Of a DNA stretch of 64,000 bases, positions 10,250 through 22,837 are shown in pieces. Location: contig NZ_SMNQ01000002.1 in assembly GCF_004353505.1 (NCBI RefSeq), positions 124,001 through 188,000 on the forward strand. Reading direction: 5' to 3'. A program made the position numbers and the translations under genes. Within the stretch, counting starts at the first letter, position 1. Each line of letters opens with the position of its first letter. Under the pieces are notes generated by a model, which saw only the letters and a program-made list of their open reading frames with translations, did not search any database and was not told the DNA's origin. This DNA is from Streptomyces sp. WAC05374 (GTDB lineage: Bacteria > Actinomycetota > Actinomycetes > Streptomycetales > Streptomycetaceae).

Positions 10250-10377
10250 CAGCCCACTTCTTCTCGTACCTGCCTGCTTGCCCCGCTGCCCCTCCAACCT
10301 AATTGATCTGCGGCGCCCACGAGGCCGCCGCCCGGGCGACGCCACGAGCCGGCAAAGGGCGCCACTGACAACGCCCG

Positions 10378-10422
10378 GAAAAACGGAGCGGGCCCTGCCG
10401 GTGGAATCCACCGACAGGGCCC
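10378..10422 (-). terminator. Intrinsic terminator after the RbpA-family gene
   Basis: On the minus strand a hairpin with 8-bp and 6-bp stem segments (arms 10390-10404 and 10408-10422, one C/A mismatch, three-base loop) is followed by a run of five T (TTTTT, reverse of 10380-10384). This is a textbook Rho-independent terminator. It separates the RbpA-family gene from pgi. Confidence 0.85.
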
Positions 10423-10430
10423 TCAAGTGT

Positions 10431-10766
10431 TCAGATCTCGCCGCGGAGTTTGGCCAGCGCCTCGGCGAGGATGGCCTCGCCGTCCGCGTCGCTGCGGCGC
10501 TCCCGGACGTACGCGAGGTGCGTCTTGTACGGCTCGGTGCGCGGTGGGTCCGGCGGGTTGTCCCGGTCCTGGCCGGCCGGGAACCCGCACCGCGGGCAGT
10601 CCCAGGTCTCGGGGACCTGTGCGTCACTCGCGAAGCTCGGCTGCGTCTCGTGCCCGTTCGAGCACCAGAAGGAGATGCGGAGTCGCGGCGCGGACTCGCC
10701 CCGCTCGGCCTCCCCCATCGGCCCCGCGCCGACCCGGCTTCCCCGGATCGCGTTGCCACTTGCCAC
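10431..10766 (-). CDS. RbpA-family RNA polymerase-binding protein (paralogue)
   Basis: The 111-residue protein has the RbpA layout: an N-terminal basic arm ([11 protein letters not shown]), a core with a C-x-NGH ... C-P-R-C pattern (WCSNGHE and WDCPRCGF), then the sigma-binding helical end ([27 protein letters not shown]). The classical RbpA binds RNA polymerase and principal sigma factors. This sequence differs from the canonical Streptomyces RbpA as I remember it, so I treat it as a paralogue and give no symbol. It is transcribed alone, with its own terminator. Confidence 0.85.
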   Translation of the reverse strand: MASGNAIRGSRVGAGPMGEAERGESAPRLRISFWCSNGHETQPSFASDAQVPETWDCPRCGFPAGQDRDNPPDPPRTEPYKTHLAYVRERRSDADGEAILAEALAKLRGEI

Positions 10767-10876
10767 GGTTGTAACTCCCTGCGTGATGGTGCTCGAAGAT
10801 GCCCCAGTCTACGTAAGGCCCAACGCGCGTCCAGTGATTGGAGTTACACCCCTCCCCGGGACGCGGAACCGAGACG

Positions 10877-11113
10877 TCAGTTGTCCAGCTTCATCAGAAG
10901 AGCAAGTACGACAATGCACGCGAACCACAGCAGACCGACGACCACGGTGATGCGGTCCAGGTTGCGCTCGGCGACCGACGAGCCGCCGACGGACGACTGC
11001 ATGCCGCCACCGAACATGTCGGAGAGGCCGCCGCCCTTCCCCTTGTGCATCAGCACCAGCAGCATCAGCAGCGCGCTGAAGACGATGAGGGCGATCGAGA
11101 ACCCCATAACCAC
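10877..11113 (-). CDS. secG: Preprotein translocase subunit SecG
   Basis: SecG is a small membrane subunit that assists SecYE in export. The 78 residues show two membrane helices (GFSIALIVFSALLMLLVLMH and ITVVVGLLWFACIVVLALLM) separated by a Gly-rich loop with KGKGGGLSDMFGGG, the SecG signature. The start is GTG 11113 or the in-frame ATG at 11107. It lies downstream of tpiA on the same strand, after a hairpin, as in other actinomycetes. Confidence 0.95.
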   Translation of the reverse strand: MVMGFSIALIVFSALLMLLVLMHKGKGGGLSDMFGGGMQSSVGGSSVAERNLDRITVVVGLLWFACIVVLALLMKLDN

Positions 11114-11175
11114 GGCTGGACCCTACTTCCTGGCAATTCTCGGATTACACGGACTGTCGGACGTCTACGGACGAC

Positions 11176-11212
11176 GGGGGCCCAGGCTCCCACGGAAAGA
11201 GCCCCGGCCCCC
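11176..11212 (-). terminator. Hairpin downstream of tpiA
   Basis: A 7-bp outer stem (GGGGGCC / GGCCCCC) and a 5-bp inner stem (GGCTC / GAGCC) surround an A-rich loop. It lies between the tpiA stop and secG and probably ends or attenuates the pgk-tpiA transcript. There is no T-tract. Confidence 0.6.
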
Positions 11213-11266
11213 GCAAGGGTACGACGATTCCGCCCTACCGCATACTCACCGGTCGCGGAACCGGAC

Positions 11267-12043
<777 letters not shown>

Positions 12044-12049
12044 TGAGGG

Positions 12050-13261
12050 TCAGTCCTCCAGTGCGGCGAGGCCGGGAAGCGTCTTGCCTTCGAGGTACTC
12101 GAGGCTCGCGCCGCCGCCGGTCGAGATGTGGCCGAATGCGTTCTCGTCGAATCCCAGGGTCCGGACGGCGGCGGCGGAGTCGCCACCGCCGACGACCGTG
12201 AAGGCCGGGGAGTCGACGAGCGCCTGGGCGACGGCCTTGGTGCCCTCGGCGTAGTCGGGGTGCTCGAAGACGCCCATGGGGCCGTTCCAGAAGACGGTGG
12301 CCGCGTCGGCGAGCTTCGATGCGTACAGCTTGCGGGTCTCGGGACCGATGTCCAGACCCTCCTGGTCGGCCGGGATGGCACTCGAGGCGACCAGCGTCGG
12401 GTGGGCCGGAGCCTTGGTCTTCAGGTCCGGGAATTCGGCCGAGACCAGGACGTCGACGGGGAGGACGAACTCCACGCCCTTCTTCTCGGCCCGGGCCAGG
12501 TACTCCAGGCAGGCCGGGACCTGGTCCTCCTGGAGCAGCGAGATGCCGACCTCGTGGCCCTTGGCCTTGAGGAAGGTGTACGCCATGCCGCCGCCGATGA
12601 GGATGCGGTCGGCCTTCTCCAGCAGGTGGTCGATGACGCCCAGCTTGTCGGAGACCTTGGCGCCGCCGAGCACGACCACGTAGGGGCGCTTGACGTCGTC
12701 GGTGAGCTTCTTCAGGACGCCGACCTCGGTGACGATCAGGTAGCCGGCGTACTGGGGCATCAGGCGCGGCAGCTCGAACACCGAGGCGTGCTGGCGGTGC
12801 ACGGCGCCGAAGCCGTCGCCGACGTACACGTCCGCGAAGGCGGCGAGGCGGGCGGCCAGTTCCGCGCGCTCGGCGGGGTCCTTGGAGGTCTCGCCGGGGT
12901 GGAAGCGGAGGTTCTCCAGGACGGCGACTTCGCCGTTGCCCAGGGCCGCGACGGCCGCGTGGGCCTCGGAGCCGATGGTGTCGCCGGCGAAGGCGACGGG
13001 CCGGCCGAGCAGCTCGCCGAGCCGGGACGCGGCGAACCGCAGCGTGAACGCGGGGTCCGGCTCGCCCTTGGGGCGGCCGAGGTGCGAGGCCACGACCACC
13101 TTGGCGCCGGCCTCGGTCAGCGCCTTGACGGTCGGCAGCACGGCGCGGATGCGGCCGTCGTCGGTGATGGTGGTGCCGTCCTGCGGCACGTTGAGGTCGG
13201 CGCGGACGAATACGCGCTTGCCTTCGACCCCTTGACGGAGGAGTTCGTCGATCGTCTTCAT
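12050..13261 (-). CDS. pgk: Phosphoglycerate kinase
   Basis: Makes ATP from 1,3-bisphosphoglycerate in glycolysis. The ATG at 13261 ([20 protein letters not shown]) gives 403 residues, the usual length. Signatures are [31 protein letters not shown] and, near the end, [11 protein letters not shown]. It is preceded by gap with a 125-base gap and followed by tpiA after 6 bases. Confidence 0.97.
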   Translation of the reverse strand: MKTIDELLRQGVEGKRVFVRADLNVPQDGTTITDDGRIRAVLPTVKALTEAGAKVVVASHLGRPKGEPDPAFTLRFAASRLGELLGRPVAFAGDTIGSEAHAAVAALGNGEVAVLENLRFHPGETSKDPAERAELAARLAAFADVYVGDGFGAVHRQHASVFELPRLMPQYAGYLIVTEVGVLKKLTDDVKRPYVVVLGGAKVSDKLGVIDHLLEKADRILIGGGMAYTFLKAKGHEVGISLLQEDQVPACLEYLARAEKKGVEFVLPVDVLVSAEFPDLKTKAPAHPTLVASSAIPADQEGLDIGPETRKLYASKLADAATVFWNGPMGVFEHPDYAEGTKAVAQALVDSPAFTVVGGGDSAAAVRTLGFDENAFGHISTGGGASLEYLEGKTLPGLAALED

Positions 13262-13386
13262 CTGTCCCTGTTGCTCCTTGGAAGAACCGACGCAAGCGAC
13301 AGGGCTCGTACAGCGCGGCGTTGCGCTGCCCGAGCCCTGCTGCTCACATCGAGGTGCCTGCCCTTGTGCCCTCGCCGACCAGTTTC

Positions 13387-14406
<1,020 letters not shown>

Positions 14407-14515
14407 TTAGGTACGCCGGGTTTCGACGCCGGCGAGATGTATTGGGATGTCCCCGACCGCTTACGACCCTACCTCCCTCCCGGCGGCGGAGTGACATCTA
14501 GCGCACCCGGACGAG

Positions 14516-14563
14516 CCCGGTGAACCGCAACCCCTGTCCTACTGGACAGTACGGTTCACCGGG
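14516..14563 (-). terminator. Long composite hairpin downstream of the M14 carboxypeptidase gene
   Basis: A perfect 12-bp outer stem (CCCGGTGAACCG at 14516-14527, CGGTTCACCGGG at 14552-14563) encloses a second 6-bp hairpin (CTGTCC-tact-GGACAG, 14534-14549). It lies after the M14 gene and before the gap promoter region, so termination is the most likely job. No T-tract follows. Confidence 0.65.
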
Positions 14564-14622
14564 GCGTTCGTCCGGCTACCGAGCGTCAGCCCGGAGCGCT
14601 CTTCGGTGCACGGGCGCGCTCG

Positions 14623-17586
14623 TCAGCGCCGTAGTGCCGCGAGCGCCGTGCCGAGCAGCCGCTTGCGCTGCGCGGTGTCGGGTACGTGCTCCAGACCGAA
14701 GCCGAGGAGCACGGTGTCACGGGTGGTGACGGCGGCCCGGGAGTGGTAGAGCGCGGGCGCCCGGGTCCAGTCGGTGGCGTTGGCCCGGCTGCCGGCCGGC
14801 GGGCCGGGGACGGTCCAGGCGCCGAACGAGGTCTCGAACCCCTCGCTGTCCCGGGTCGCGCCGCCGGTGACGAGCCGGGTGTCGTCGACGAAGACGCCCG
14901 TCTCCCCGACCCCGGAGTCGGAGATGTAGGAGACGGACAGCTCCACCCGCTTGCCCGCGTAGGCGCTCAGGTCGACGGCGACCAACTGCCAGCCGCCCGA
15001 GGTGCCGGTGAAGGCGTGCCAGGCGCCGGTGGTGCCGGTCGGCGTGCAGGTGTCCCCGCCGTCGGTGAGGTAGTGCGCCAGGAAGGGGTGCGCACCGAGG
15101 TGGAAGCCCTCGGCGCAGTCGGCCGGGACCTCGCTGGAGGAGCGGCCGTGGGCGTCGGGCAGGGTCGTCCAGTCGTCCTGGCCCACCGTGTGCGCCTCGA
15201 CCACCACGTTGTCGTAGCCGGGCTCGACGTCGTGGCTGAGCCGGAACTGGAGGGTGGGCTTCGCCGAGGCGGCCGTGCCGGTCAGGTCGACGGTCCGGGT
15301 GAGCCGCATCCAGGCGTTGTCGGCGTGCCGGGCCGCGGCGAAGGTCTCGCCCTCGTACGGCTCGAAGGGCGTGCGCACGTCCGGGTAGTCGCCCGCGGCC
15401 GCGCTGCGGAACTGCGGGAACCGCCGCGGGTCGAGGGTGTCGGAGGTGACGGTGTAGGCGCCGGCGCTGTCGAGCGGGTTGCCGGGCGCGTCGGTGAGGG
15501 AGGTGCCCGTACCGGCGAGGCGGCCCGTCCCCTCGAACGTGCCGGGGGCCGCCATGCCGGTGCGGCGGTGGGCGCCGAGGTAGTACTGGGCGAAGTCGTC
15601 GGAGTCGGCGCGGCCGATGTCGACGAGCCCGCCGGAGTGCTCACCGGCGTTGATCAGCTTGCCGCCCTCGTTGAGGTACTCGCGCACGGCGAGCGTGGTG
15701 GGCCCGGAGGGGCGCTCGGCACCCGTGTGCCACACGACCGCGCCGAAGTGGCCGAGCACCCCCAGCGGGTGCGGCGCGCCCTGGGTGGCGACGTCCCAGA
15801 CGGCGGCCCCGCGGCCGGTGTCCTTCAGCGCCTTGGTGTACGCGGCGGTGTGCCGGGCCGGAGCGGTGCCGCCCTCCTCGGAGAGCACCAGGACGTCACC
15901 GCGCGGCCGCTCGGCGATGGTGTAGGTGAACGGTGTGGAGGACACGGCCCTGCCGTCGCGGGTCCGGCCGGTGAACCAGACCTCCACGGTGTCGCCGGGC
16001 TCGCCGTCCTGGACCTCGGCGCGGTACTCGTCGTAGTAGAGGTTGTCCTCGCCGCCGTAGGTCTCGCCGCCCTCCCACGCCTCGAGGCGCTGGTCGTGGG
16101 TGCGGCCGCCGTTGACCCGGTACTTGAGCTCCTTGTCGCGCAGCGACTTGCGGGCGGTGACGGCGACTTCCTGGTCGTCGCCGTCGTACGCGTACGACGT
16201 GGTGAACGCGTCCGGTACGAAGGCGGGGGCGTCGGCGCCGACCGGGGAGACGGGGTCGTCGGGGCGGGCGGAGGACTCGGCGACGGCGAGGGCGAACGGG
16301 ACGTTCTTGGCGAACTCCTGCTGGATCAGCTTCTCGTCGTCGGGGAAGGTGAAGACGGAGGCACAGTCGGACGGCTCCCAGGCGTCGTTCGGGTCGACGC
16401 GGGAAGCGGTGGCACAGGTCGACATCTCCGGGGTGAACATCTGCATCCCGTTGACGTTGGCCGCGTGGCCGTCGGCCTCCCCGTTGGTGGTGTAGAGCTC
16501 GGAGGAGACCTGCGGGCGGTAGCCGGGGATCGCGGGCTTGGCGGGCGTGCCGGCCAGCGCCTTGAGCGGGACGTCGTCGGGGGTGTCGGTGGCGACCTGC
16601 CAGCCGACGCCGTAGAGGATGAGCTGGGCGGCGGAGTGGTAGTTGATGCCGTACTGGAAACCGATCCGCTTCTGGAACGCGTCCAGGGCCTTCGTCTCGG
16701 GTTCGGACATCGGGCCGGTGCCGCGGTAGGTCTCGTCGGCGGGGTCGGGCGACGAGCCCTCGTCGTCGTAGCCCCACTTGTAGGAGAAGTTGCGGTTGAG
16801 GTCGACGCCGTCGCCGGGGGCGATCCTGCCGTCGCCGTTGTTGTCGCGGAGGTTCTTGCGCCACTGGCGGTGGGCGGGGTCGGCGTGGGTGTGGTCGTAG
16901 CCGTCGGGGTTGGCGGAGAGCACGAACCACAGCTCGGTGGTGTCGACGATCTTCGTGATGCGCGGGTCCTTGCCGTATCCGGCCAGGTAGTGGTGGAGCA
17001 GCCGCCGGTTCATCTCGGGCGTGATCCACTCGCGGGCGTGCTGGTTGGAGAGGTACAGGGTGGCGGGCCTGGAGCCGTCCTTGAACCTTTTGGCGCCCTT
17101 GGAGACCTTGAGGGCGAGGATGTCCTGGCCCCTGACCGTCTTGCCGATGCTGACGACCTTGGTGAGGGCCGGGTGGGCCCGGGCGGCCGCCAGGATCTCC
17201 TCCTTGAGCCCGCCCTTGCCGCCGTACGGGCGGAACACGCCGTCGCCGGCGGCCGCGACGCGCTTCTCGGCGGTGGCGGTCAGCTCGTGCTCGGTGACGC
17301 CGACGCCCTTGTCCCGCAGCGCCCGTGCCTGCCGGTCGGTGAGGTACAGCTCGACGGTGGCGGTGCCCTTCTCGGGAACGCGTTCGCTCAGCTCATGGCC
17401 GTCGGCACCGGCTTCGAGGAGGAGCGGGACCTGCTCCTTGCCGACCTTCGCGTGCCACACGGAGAGGCTGTCGCCGCCCCCGTTGTCCCGCCCGTCCTTC
17501 TGCTCCGCCCCGGCGACGGGTGCCGCCGCCAGTCCGGCCATCAGCAGTGAAGCCGCTGCGAGGATCGATCTCGCCCTGCGTCTCAT
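14623..17586 (-). CDS. Secreted M14-family zinc carboxypeptidase, large multidomain form
   Basis: The 987-residue protein begins with a Sec signal peptide (RRRARSILAAASLLMAGLAAAPVAGAEQ, cleavage after AGA). The M14 catalytic domain (about residues 120-450) shows the zinc motif NQHAREW, a second zinc His in GINYHSAAQLILYG, and the catalytic Glu in FTPEMST. After it come an Ig-like region, a ThuA/glutamine amidotransferase-like segment (VLVLSEEGG ... VVWHTG) and a C-terminal beta-sandwich resembling the immune inhibitor A MAM-like end. It is transcribed alone. It is probably an extracellular peptidase for nutrition or development; the substrate is unknown. Confidence 0.9.
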   Translation of the reverse strand: MRRRARSILAAASLLMAGLAAAPVAGAEQKDGRDNGGGDSLSVWHAKVGKEQVPLLLEAGADGHELSERVPEKGTATVELYLTDRQARALRDKGVGVTEHELTATAEKRVAAAGDGVFRPYGGKGGLKEEILAAARAHPALTKVVSIGKTVRGQDILALKVSKGAKRFKDGSRPATLYLSNQHAREWITPEMNRRLLHHYLAGYGKDPRITKIVDTTELWFVLSANPDGYDHTHADPAHRQWRKNLRDNNGDGRIAPGDGVDLNRNFSYKWGYDDEGSSPDPADETYRGTGPMSEPETKALDAFQKRIGFQYGINYHSAAQLILYGVGWQVATDTPDDVPLKALAGTPAKPAIPGYRPQVSSELYTTNGEADGHAANVNGMQMFTPEMSTCATASRVDPNDAWEPSDCASVFTFPDDEKLIQQEFAKNVPFALAVAESSARPDDPVSPVGADAPAFVPDAFTTSYAYDGDDQEVAVTARKSLRDKELKYRVNGGRTHDQRLEAWEGGETYGGEDNLYYDEYRAEVQDGEPGDTVEVWFTGRTRDGRAVSSTPFTYTIAERPRGDVLVLSEEGGTAPARHTAAYTKALKDTGRGAAVWDVATQGAPHPLGVLGHFGAVVWHTGAERPSGPTTLAVREYLNEGGKLINAGEHSGGLVDIGRADSDDFAQYYLGAHRRTGMAAPGTFEGTGRLAGTGTSLTDAPGNPLDSAGAYTVTSDTLDPRRFPQFRSAAAGDYPDVRTPFEPYEGETFAAARHADNAWMRLTRTVDLTGTAASAKPTLQFRLSHDVEPGYDNVVVEAHTVGQDDWTTLPDAHGRSSSEVPADCAEGFHLGAHPFLAHYLTDGGDTCTPTGTTGAWHAFTGTSGGWQLVAVDLSAYAGKRVELSVSYISDSGVGETGVFVDDTRLVTGGATRDSEGFETSFGAWTVPGPPAGSRANATDWTRAPALYHSRAAVTTRDTVLLGFGLEHVPDTAQRKRLLGTALAALRR

Positions 17587-17803
17587 GTGCCCCCCTTGCT
17601 GTTGTCTGCCACGGAAGTGGACAGGCGCCAGGCTTGTGACACCTCATGATCATGTCAATACCGCCTCGGCGGCCATGGCCGGTGTGCTGTGGGGGCGGGG
17701 TGGTGCGGGGACGTGAGGCGGGGTGCCGGTGGGCGCGGGTGCCGGTCGGCGCGGGGGGCGGCGGGCGCCGGGGGCGGCGGGCGCCGGGGGCCGGCCTGGG
17801 CAC

Positions 17804-17827
17804 GGCCGCCGCCCGGGGGCGGCGGCC
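17804..17827 (-). terminator. Hairpin downstream of whiA
   Basis: A perfect 10-bp GC stem (GGCCGCCGCC with GGCGGCGGCC) and a 4-base loop sit 12 bases after the whiA stop. This probably ends the uvrC-rapZ-yvcK-whiA transcript. The region from about 17690 to 17800 is otherwise a low-complexity GGCG-rich stretch with a repeated GGCGGGCGCCGGGG unit. Confidence 0.65.
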
Positions 17828-17839
17828 CGTACGAGGGGG

Positions 17840-18829
17840 TCAGCCGACGAGGCCGTCGGCCATCTCCTCCGTGAGGTTGGACTCCGTGCCGGGGATGCCC
17901 AGGTCCTGGGCCCGCTTGTCGGCCATGGCCAGCAGGCGGCGGATGCGGCCGGCGACCGCGTCCTTGGTCAGCGGCGGGTCGGCGAGGGCGCCGAGCTCCT
18001 CCAGGGAGGCCTGCTTGTGCTCCATGCGCAGCCGCCCGGCCGCCGCCAGGTGCTCGGGGACCTCCTCGCCGAGGATCTCCAGGGCGCGCTGCACCCGGGC
18101 GCCGGCCGCGACCGCGGCACGCGCCGAGCGGCGCAGGTTGGCGTCGTCGAAGTTGGCCAGCCGGTTGGCGGTGGCGCGCACCTCGCGGCGCATCCGCCGC
18201 TCCTCCCAGGCCAGCACCGACTCGTGTGCCCCGAGCCGGGTCAGCAGCGCCCCGATCGCGTCACCGTCCCGTACGACCACCCGGTCCACGCCGCGCACCT
18301 CGCGGGCCTTGGCGGCGATGGACAGCCGCCGGGCGGCGCCGACCAGGGCCAGCGCGGCCTCGGGCCCCGGGCAGGTCACCTCCAGCGAGGAGGAGCGCCC
18401 CGGCTCGGTCAGCGAGCCGTGCGCCAGGAACGCACCGCGCCAGGCGGCCTCGGCGTCACAGGTGGCACCGGAGACGACCTGCGGCGGAAGGCCCCGGATG
18501 GGACGCCCCCGCCCGTCCACCAGTCCGGTCTGACGGGCGAGCTGGTCACCGCCCGCCACCACCCGCACCACGAAGCGCGAGCCGCGGCGCAGCCCGCCCG
18601 GCGCCATCACGATCAGCTCGGAGCCGTGCCCGAAGATCTCCGCGATGTCCCGCTTCAGGCGGCGCGCCGCCATCGCGGTGTCCAGCTCCGCCTCGATCAC
18701 GATCCGCCCGCTGACCAGGTGCAGCCCGCCGGCGAACCGCAGGATCGACGAGACCTCCGCCTTTCTGCAGCAGGTCCGGGTGACGGGGAGCCGGGAGATC
18801 TCGTCCTTCACCGCTGCCGTCATCGCCAT
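17840..18829 (-). CDS. whiA: Sporulation transcription regulator WhiA
   Basis: WhiA works with WhiB to switch on sporulation septation genes such as ftsZ in Streptomyces. The 329 residues contain an N-terminal LAGLIDADG-like domain ([19 protein letters not shown]) and a C-terminal helix-turn-helix ([33 protein letters not shown]). The ATG at 18829 gives the [11 protein letters not shown]-terminus; the ATG at 18823 would give an exact ATGA overlap with yvcK and is equally plausible. It is the last gene of the uvrC-rapZ-yvcK-whiA operon. Confidence 0.97.
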   Translation of the reverse strand: MAMTAAVKDEISRLPVTRTCCRKAEVSSILRFAGGLHLVSGRIVIEAELDTAMAARRLKRDIAEIFGHGSELIVMAPGGLRRGSRFVVRVVAGGDQLARQTGLVDGRGRPIRGLPPQVVSGATCDAEAAWRGAFLAHGSLTEPGRSSSLEVTCPGPEAALALVGAARRLSIAAKAREVRGVDRVVVRDGDAIGALLTRLGAHESVLAWEERRMRREVRATANRLANFDDANLRRSARAAVAAGARVQRALEILGEEVPEHLAAAGRLRMEHKQASLEELGALADPPLTKDAVAGRIRRLLAMADKRAQDLGIPGTESNLTEEMADGLVG

Positions 18830-19842
18830 GGGCCGATCCTTCCATGCATCCGAAAAATACGGTCGTACGCGGCGGCCAGCAGCTCCGGGTCGTGCTTCGG
18901 CGAGCCGTCCTTCCTGGCCACCGGGGCCAGCTCGACCGCGGCACCGAGCCGCTTGGCGGCATCTGCGAGGGACTCGCGGTCGGGTACGGCGGCCTCGTCG
19001 GCCAGCACCACGTCCAGGGCGAGTTTAGGGGCGTGTCGCCCCAAAACCTCCAAATGACGCTGCGGGGAGAAGCCCTCGGTTTCTCCCGGCTGCGGCGCGA
19101 GGTTCAGCGACAGCACCCGGCGCGCCTTGGTCTCGACGAGGGCTTCCAGCAGCTCGGGCACCAGCAGGTGCGGGATGACCGAGGAGAACCACGAGCCGGG
19201 ACCGAGCACCACCCAGTCGGCGTCCAGCACGGCCGCGACCGCCTCGGGCACGGCCGGCGGGTCGTTCGGCACCAGGTGCACCGACTGGACCTCGCCCGGC
19301 GTGAGCGCCACGGTCGCCTGGCCGCGGACGGTGTCCACGTCCTCCGGGCGCTCGGGATCATGGCCCTTGACCAGCGCCTGGAGCTCCAGCGGCACGGCCG
19401 ACATGGGCAGCACCCGGCCGTGCGCGCCGAGCAGCTTGCCGACCAGGTCCAGGGCCTGGACGTGGTCGCCGAGCTGCTCCCACAGGGCGACGATCAGCAG
19501 GTTGCCGACGGCGTGCTCGTGCAGGTCGCCCCGGGACTGGAACCGGTGCTGGATGACGCGGGCCCAGGTCTGGCCCCAGTCGTCGTCCCCGCACAGCGCC
19601 GCCAGGGCCTTGCGCAGGTCCCCGGGCGGCAGCACGCCGAGCTCCTCGCGGAGGCGGCCGCTGGACCCGCCGTCGTCGGCGACCGTGACCACGGCGGTCA
19701 GGTCGCCGGTGATGCGGCGCAGCGCGGCGAGGGAAGCGGACAGGCCCATGCCGCCGCCGAGGGCGACGACCTTGGGCTGGGCGCCGCGTCTGCGGAGCGT
19801 ACGCGGCGACAGGGACCGCGTACGCCGACGGTACTGCTTCAC
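18820..19842 (-). CDS. yvcK: Gluconeogenesis factor family protein YvcK (CofD-like)
   Basis: YvcK proteins bind UDP-sugars and affect cell-wall synthesis and carbon metabolism. The GTG at 19842 overlaps the rapZ stop (GTGA) and gives 340 residues; the longer open frame upstream is a shadow of rapZ. Motifs are [45 protein letters not shown] and [16 protein letters not shown]. The position between rapZ and whiA is the conserved one in Gram-positive genomes. Confidence 0.95.
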   Translation of the reverse strand: MKQYRRRTRSLSPRTLRRRGAQPKVVALGGGMGLSASLAALRRITGDLTAVVTVADDGGSSGRLREELGVLPPGDLRKALAALCGDDDWGQTWARVIQHRFQSRGDLHEHAVGNLLIVALWEQLGDHVQALDLVGKLLGAHGRVLPMSAVPLELQALVKGHDPERPEDVDTVRGQATVALTPGEVQSVHLVPNDPPAVPEAVAAVLDADWVVLGPGSWFSSVIPHLLVPELLEALVETKARRVLSLNLAPQPGETEGFSPQRHLEVLGRHAPKLALDVVLADEAAVPDRESLADAAKRLGAAVELAPVARKDGSPKHDPELLAAAYDRIFRMHGRIGPWR

Positions 19843-20807
19843 TCGCGCCCCATGTCCCGGTGGACGACGACGGTCTCGACCCCTTCCGAGGCGAGCCGGG
19901 CGGCGAGCTTCTCGGACATGGCGACGGAGCGGTGCTTGCCGCCCGTGCAGCCGACGGCGATCGTCACGTACCGCTTGCCCTCGCGGCGGTAGCCGGCGGA
20001 GACGAGCTGGAGCAGCTCGGTGTAGCGGTCGAGGAACTCCTTGGCGCCGGGCTGGTTGAAGACGTAGCCCGACACCTCCTCGTTGAGGCCGGTGAACGGA
20101 CGCAGCTCCGGCACCCAGTGCGGGTTGGGCAGGAAGCGGCAGTCCACGACCAGGTCGGCGTCGACGGGCAGGCCGTACTTGTAGCCGAAGGACATGACGG
20201 TGGCCCGCAGCTCCGGCTCCTCGTCGCCGGCGAACTGGGCGTCCATCTTGGCGCGCAGCTCGTGGACGTTGAGGCTGGAGGTGTCGATCACCAGGTCGGC
20301 GTCGCCGCGCAGCTCGCGCAGCAGGTCGCGCTCGGCGGCGATGCCGTCGACGATCCGGCCGTCGCCCTGGAGGGGGTGCGGGCGGCGCACCGACTCGAAG
20401 CGGCGGACCAGGGCCTCGTCGGACGACTCCAGGAAGACGATCCGGCGGGTGACCTGCTTGGCGTCGAGGACCGCGAGCGACTCGCGCAGGCTCTCGAAGA
20501 ACTGGCGGCCCCGCACGTCGACGACGACGGCGATGCGCGCCACATTGCCCTGGGAACGGGCGCCGAGCTCCACCATGGTGGGGATCAGCGCGGGCGGCAG
20601 GTTGTCGACGACGAACCAGCCGAGGTCCTCGAGGCACTTGGCGGCGGTGCTGCGCCCGGCGCCGGACATGCCGGAGATGATCACCAGCTCGGGGATGGCC
20701 GCCTCGGCGGCCTCTCCGGCCTCGATCGTCGTGCCCGTACTCACGTGTGCTGCTCCGTCTTCTCGCGCTGTCGGCTCTGGTTCCGCCGTCGGGTGGTGCT
20801 CAGACAT
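19839..20807 (-). CDS. rapZ: RNase adapter / nucleotide-binding protein RapZ
   Basis: RapZ (YvcJ) is a P-loop protein; in enterobacteria it guides RNase E to the sRNA GlmZ, and its role in actinomycetes is less clear. The 322-residue protein has an acidic N-terminal extension of about 40 residues. Its P-loop reads GMSGAGRST, with Arg where Lys is usual, followed by [16 protein letters not shown]. The C-terminal domain has [20 protein letters not shown] and [11 protein letters not shown]. It overlaps uvrC by 8 bases and yvcK by 4. Confidence 0.94.
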   Translation of the reverse strand: MSEHHPTAEPEPTAREDGAAHVSTGTTIEAGEAAEAAIPELVIISGMSGAGRSTAAKCLEDLGWFVVDNLPPALIPTMVELGARSQGNVARIAVVVDVRGRQFFESLRESLAVLDAKQVTRRIVFLESSDEALVRRFESVRRPHPLQGDGRIVDGIAAERDLLRELRGDADLVIDTSSLNVHELRAKMDAQFAGDEEPELRATVMSFGYKYGLPVDADLVVDCRFLPNPHWVPELRPFTGLNEEVSGYVFNQPGAKEFLDRYTELLQLVSAGYRREGKRYVTIAVGCTGGKHRSVAMSEKLAARLASEGVETVVVHRDMGRE

Positions 20808-22797
20808 TTCCGTTTCCCCCGTCGTCGTCTTCCATGATCTCTCCTGTCGCCGTGTTCACGGCGGGGGCGGCCGGGGCCGCCTGGGCGAGGGCCACGGCCA
20901 CGGCTTCGGCGGTCTTCCGGCCGAACCCCGGCACCTCGCAGATCTGCTCGATTGTCGCCTGCCTCAGCCGCTTCAACGAGCCGAAATGCTTGATCAGGGC
21001 CTGCTTGCGGGCGTCGCCGAGGCCAGGGACCGCGTCCAGCGGACTGACCCGTATCCGCTTGTGGCGCTTGGTGCGCTGGTAGCGGATGGCGAAGTCGTGC
21101 GCCGTGTCACGGACCCGCTGGAGGAGGTACAGCCCCTCGCTGGAGCGGGGCAGGACGACGGGGTCGTCGTCGCCGGGCAGCCAGACCTCCTCCAGGCGCT
21201 TGGCGAGGCCGCACACGGCGATGTCGTCGATGCCCAGCTCGTCGAGCGCCCGCCGGGCGGCCGCGACCTGCGGCTGCCCGCCGTCGACCACGACGAGCTG
21301 CGGCGGATAGGCGAACTTCTTCGGCCGCCCGTCGTCCTCCGGCGACCCCGCGGGCACCTCGCCGTCGGCCTCCTCCACGGCCCACTCCCCCGTCTTCTCC
21401 TTCTCCGCGAGGTAGCGCCGGAAGCGGCGGCCGATCACCTCGTGCATGGAGCGGACGTCGTCCTGGCCCGCGAAGCTCTTGATCTGGAAGCGGCGGTACT
21501 CGCTCTTGCGGGGCAGGCCGTCCTCGAAGACGACCATGGACGCCACCACGTCCTCGCCCTGGAGGTGGGAGATGTCGAAGCACTCGATGCGCAGCGGCGC
21601 CGCCGGGAGGTCCAGGGCCTCGGCGATCTCCTCCAGCGCGCGCGAGCGGGTGGTCAGGTCGCTGGCGCGCTTGGTCTTGTGCAGGACGAGGGCCTGCTGG
21701 GCGTTGCGGCCGACGGTCTCCATCAGCGCCTTCTTGTCGCCGCGCTGCGGGATGCGCAGGGACACCTGGGAACCGCGGCGTCCGCCGAGCCACTGCGTGA
21801 CGGCGTCCAGGTCCTCGGGGAGGGCCGGGACGAGGACCTCCTTGGGGACGGCGTCGCCGCTCTCCTCGCCGTAGAGCTGCTGGAGCGCGTGCTCGACCAG
21901 GCCCGCCGTGTCGACGGCCTCGACCTTGTCGGTGACCCAGCCGCGCTGGCCGCGCACCCGGCCGCCGCGGACGTGGAAGATCTGCACGGCCGCCTCGAGC
22001 TCGTCCTCGGCGACGGCGATCAGGTCGGCGTCGGTGGCGTCGGCGAGGACGACGGCGCTCTTCTCCATGGCCCGCTTCAGGGCCCCTATGTCGTCACGGA
22101 GCCGGGCGGCCTTCTCGTACTCCATGTCCTCGGCCGCCAGCATCATGTCCTTCTCCAGGCGGCGGATGTACGTGCCGGTGCGGCCGGCCATGAAGTCGCA
22201 GAACTCCTCGGCCAGCTCCCGGTGTTCCTCCGGCCCGACCCGGCCCACACAGGGTGCCGCGCACTTGCCGATGTACCCGAGCAGGCAGGGGCGGCCGGTG
22301 CGCTCGGCGTTCTTGAACACCCCGGCCGAGCACGTGCGCACGGGGAAGACGCGCAGCAGCAGGTCGACCGTGTCGCGGATGGCCCACGCGTGGCTGTACG
22401 GGCCGAAGTACCGCACGCCCTTCCTCTTCTGGCCGCGCATGACCTGCACGCGCGGGAACTCCTCGTTGAGGGTGACGGCCAGGTACGGATAGCTCTTGTC
22501 GTCGCGGTACTTGACGTTGAACCGCGGGTCGAACTCCTTGATCCACGAGTACTCGAGCTGGAGCGCCTCGACCTCGGTGGAGACCACGGTCCACTCGACG
22601 GAGGCGGCCGTGGTGACCATCGTGCGCGTACGCGGGTGCAGGCCCGCCAGGTCCTGGAAGTAGTTGGCGAGCCGCTGGCGCAGGGACTTCGCCTTCCCGA
22701 CGTAGATCACCCGGCGGTGCTCGTCACGGAATTTGTAGACCCCCGGCGAGTCGGGGATCTGTCCCGGCTTGGGGCGGTAGCTGGAGGGGTCTGCCAT
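20800..22797 (-). CDS. uvrC: Excinuclease ABC subunit C
   Basis: UvrC makes both incisions in nucleotide excision repair. The 665 residues contain a GIY-YIG nuclease domain ([21 protein letters not shown]), a UVR motif that contacts UvrB ([16 protein letters not shown]), an RNase H-like second nuclease ([20 protein letters not shown]) and a C-terminal helix-hairpin-helix ([20 protein letters not shown]). It heads the rapZ-yvcK-whiA operon. uvrA and uvrB lie 7 and 17 kb away in this window. Confidence 0.97.
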   Translation of the reverse strand: MADPSSYRPKPGQIPDSPGVYKFRDEHRRVIYVGKAKSLRQRLANYFQDLAGLHPRTRTMVTTAASVEWTVVSTEVEALQLEYSWIKEFDPRFNVKYRDDKSYPYLAVTLNEEFPRVQVMRGQKRKGVRYFGPYSHAWAIRDTVDLLLRVFPVRTCSAGVFKNAERTGRPCLLGYIGKCAAPCVGRVGPEEHRELAEEFCDFMAGRTGTYIRRLEKDMMLAAEDMEYEKAARLRDDIGALKRAMEKSAVVLADATDADLIAVAEDELEAAVQIFHVRGGRVRGQRGWVTDKVEAVDTAGLVEHALQQLYGEESGDAVPKEVLVPALPEDLDAVTQWLGGRRGSQVSLRIPQRGDKKALMETVGRNAQQALVLHKTKRASDLTTRSRALEEIAEALDLPAAPLRIECFDISHLQGEDVVASMVVFEDGLPRKSEYRRFQIKSFAGQDDVRSMHEVIGRRFRRYLAEKEKTGEWAVEEADGEVPAGSPEDDGRPKKFAYPPQLVVVDGGQPQVAAARRALDELGIDDIAVCGLAKRLEEVWLPGDDDPVVLPRSSEGLYLLQRVRDTAHDFAIRYQRTKRHKRIRVSPLDAVPGLGDARKQALIKHFGSLKRLRQATIEQICEVPGFGRKTAEAVAVALAQAAPAAPAVNTATGEIMEDDDGGNGNV

Positions 22798-22837
22798 GCC
22801 TCACACCCTACTGGCGTCCACTGACACCACGGGTGTC

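Noticed and set aside
14686-17550. 954-residue antisense open frame over the M14 peptidase
   Set aside because: Gly/Val/Asp-rich shadow of the real gene; no domain visible.
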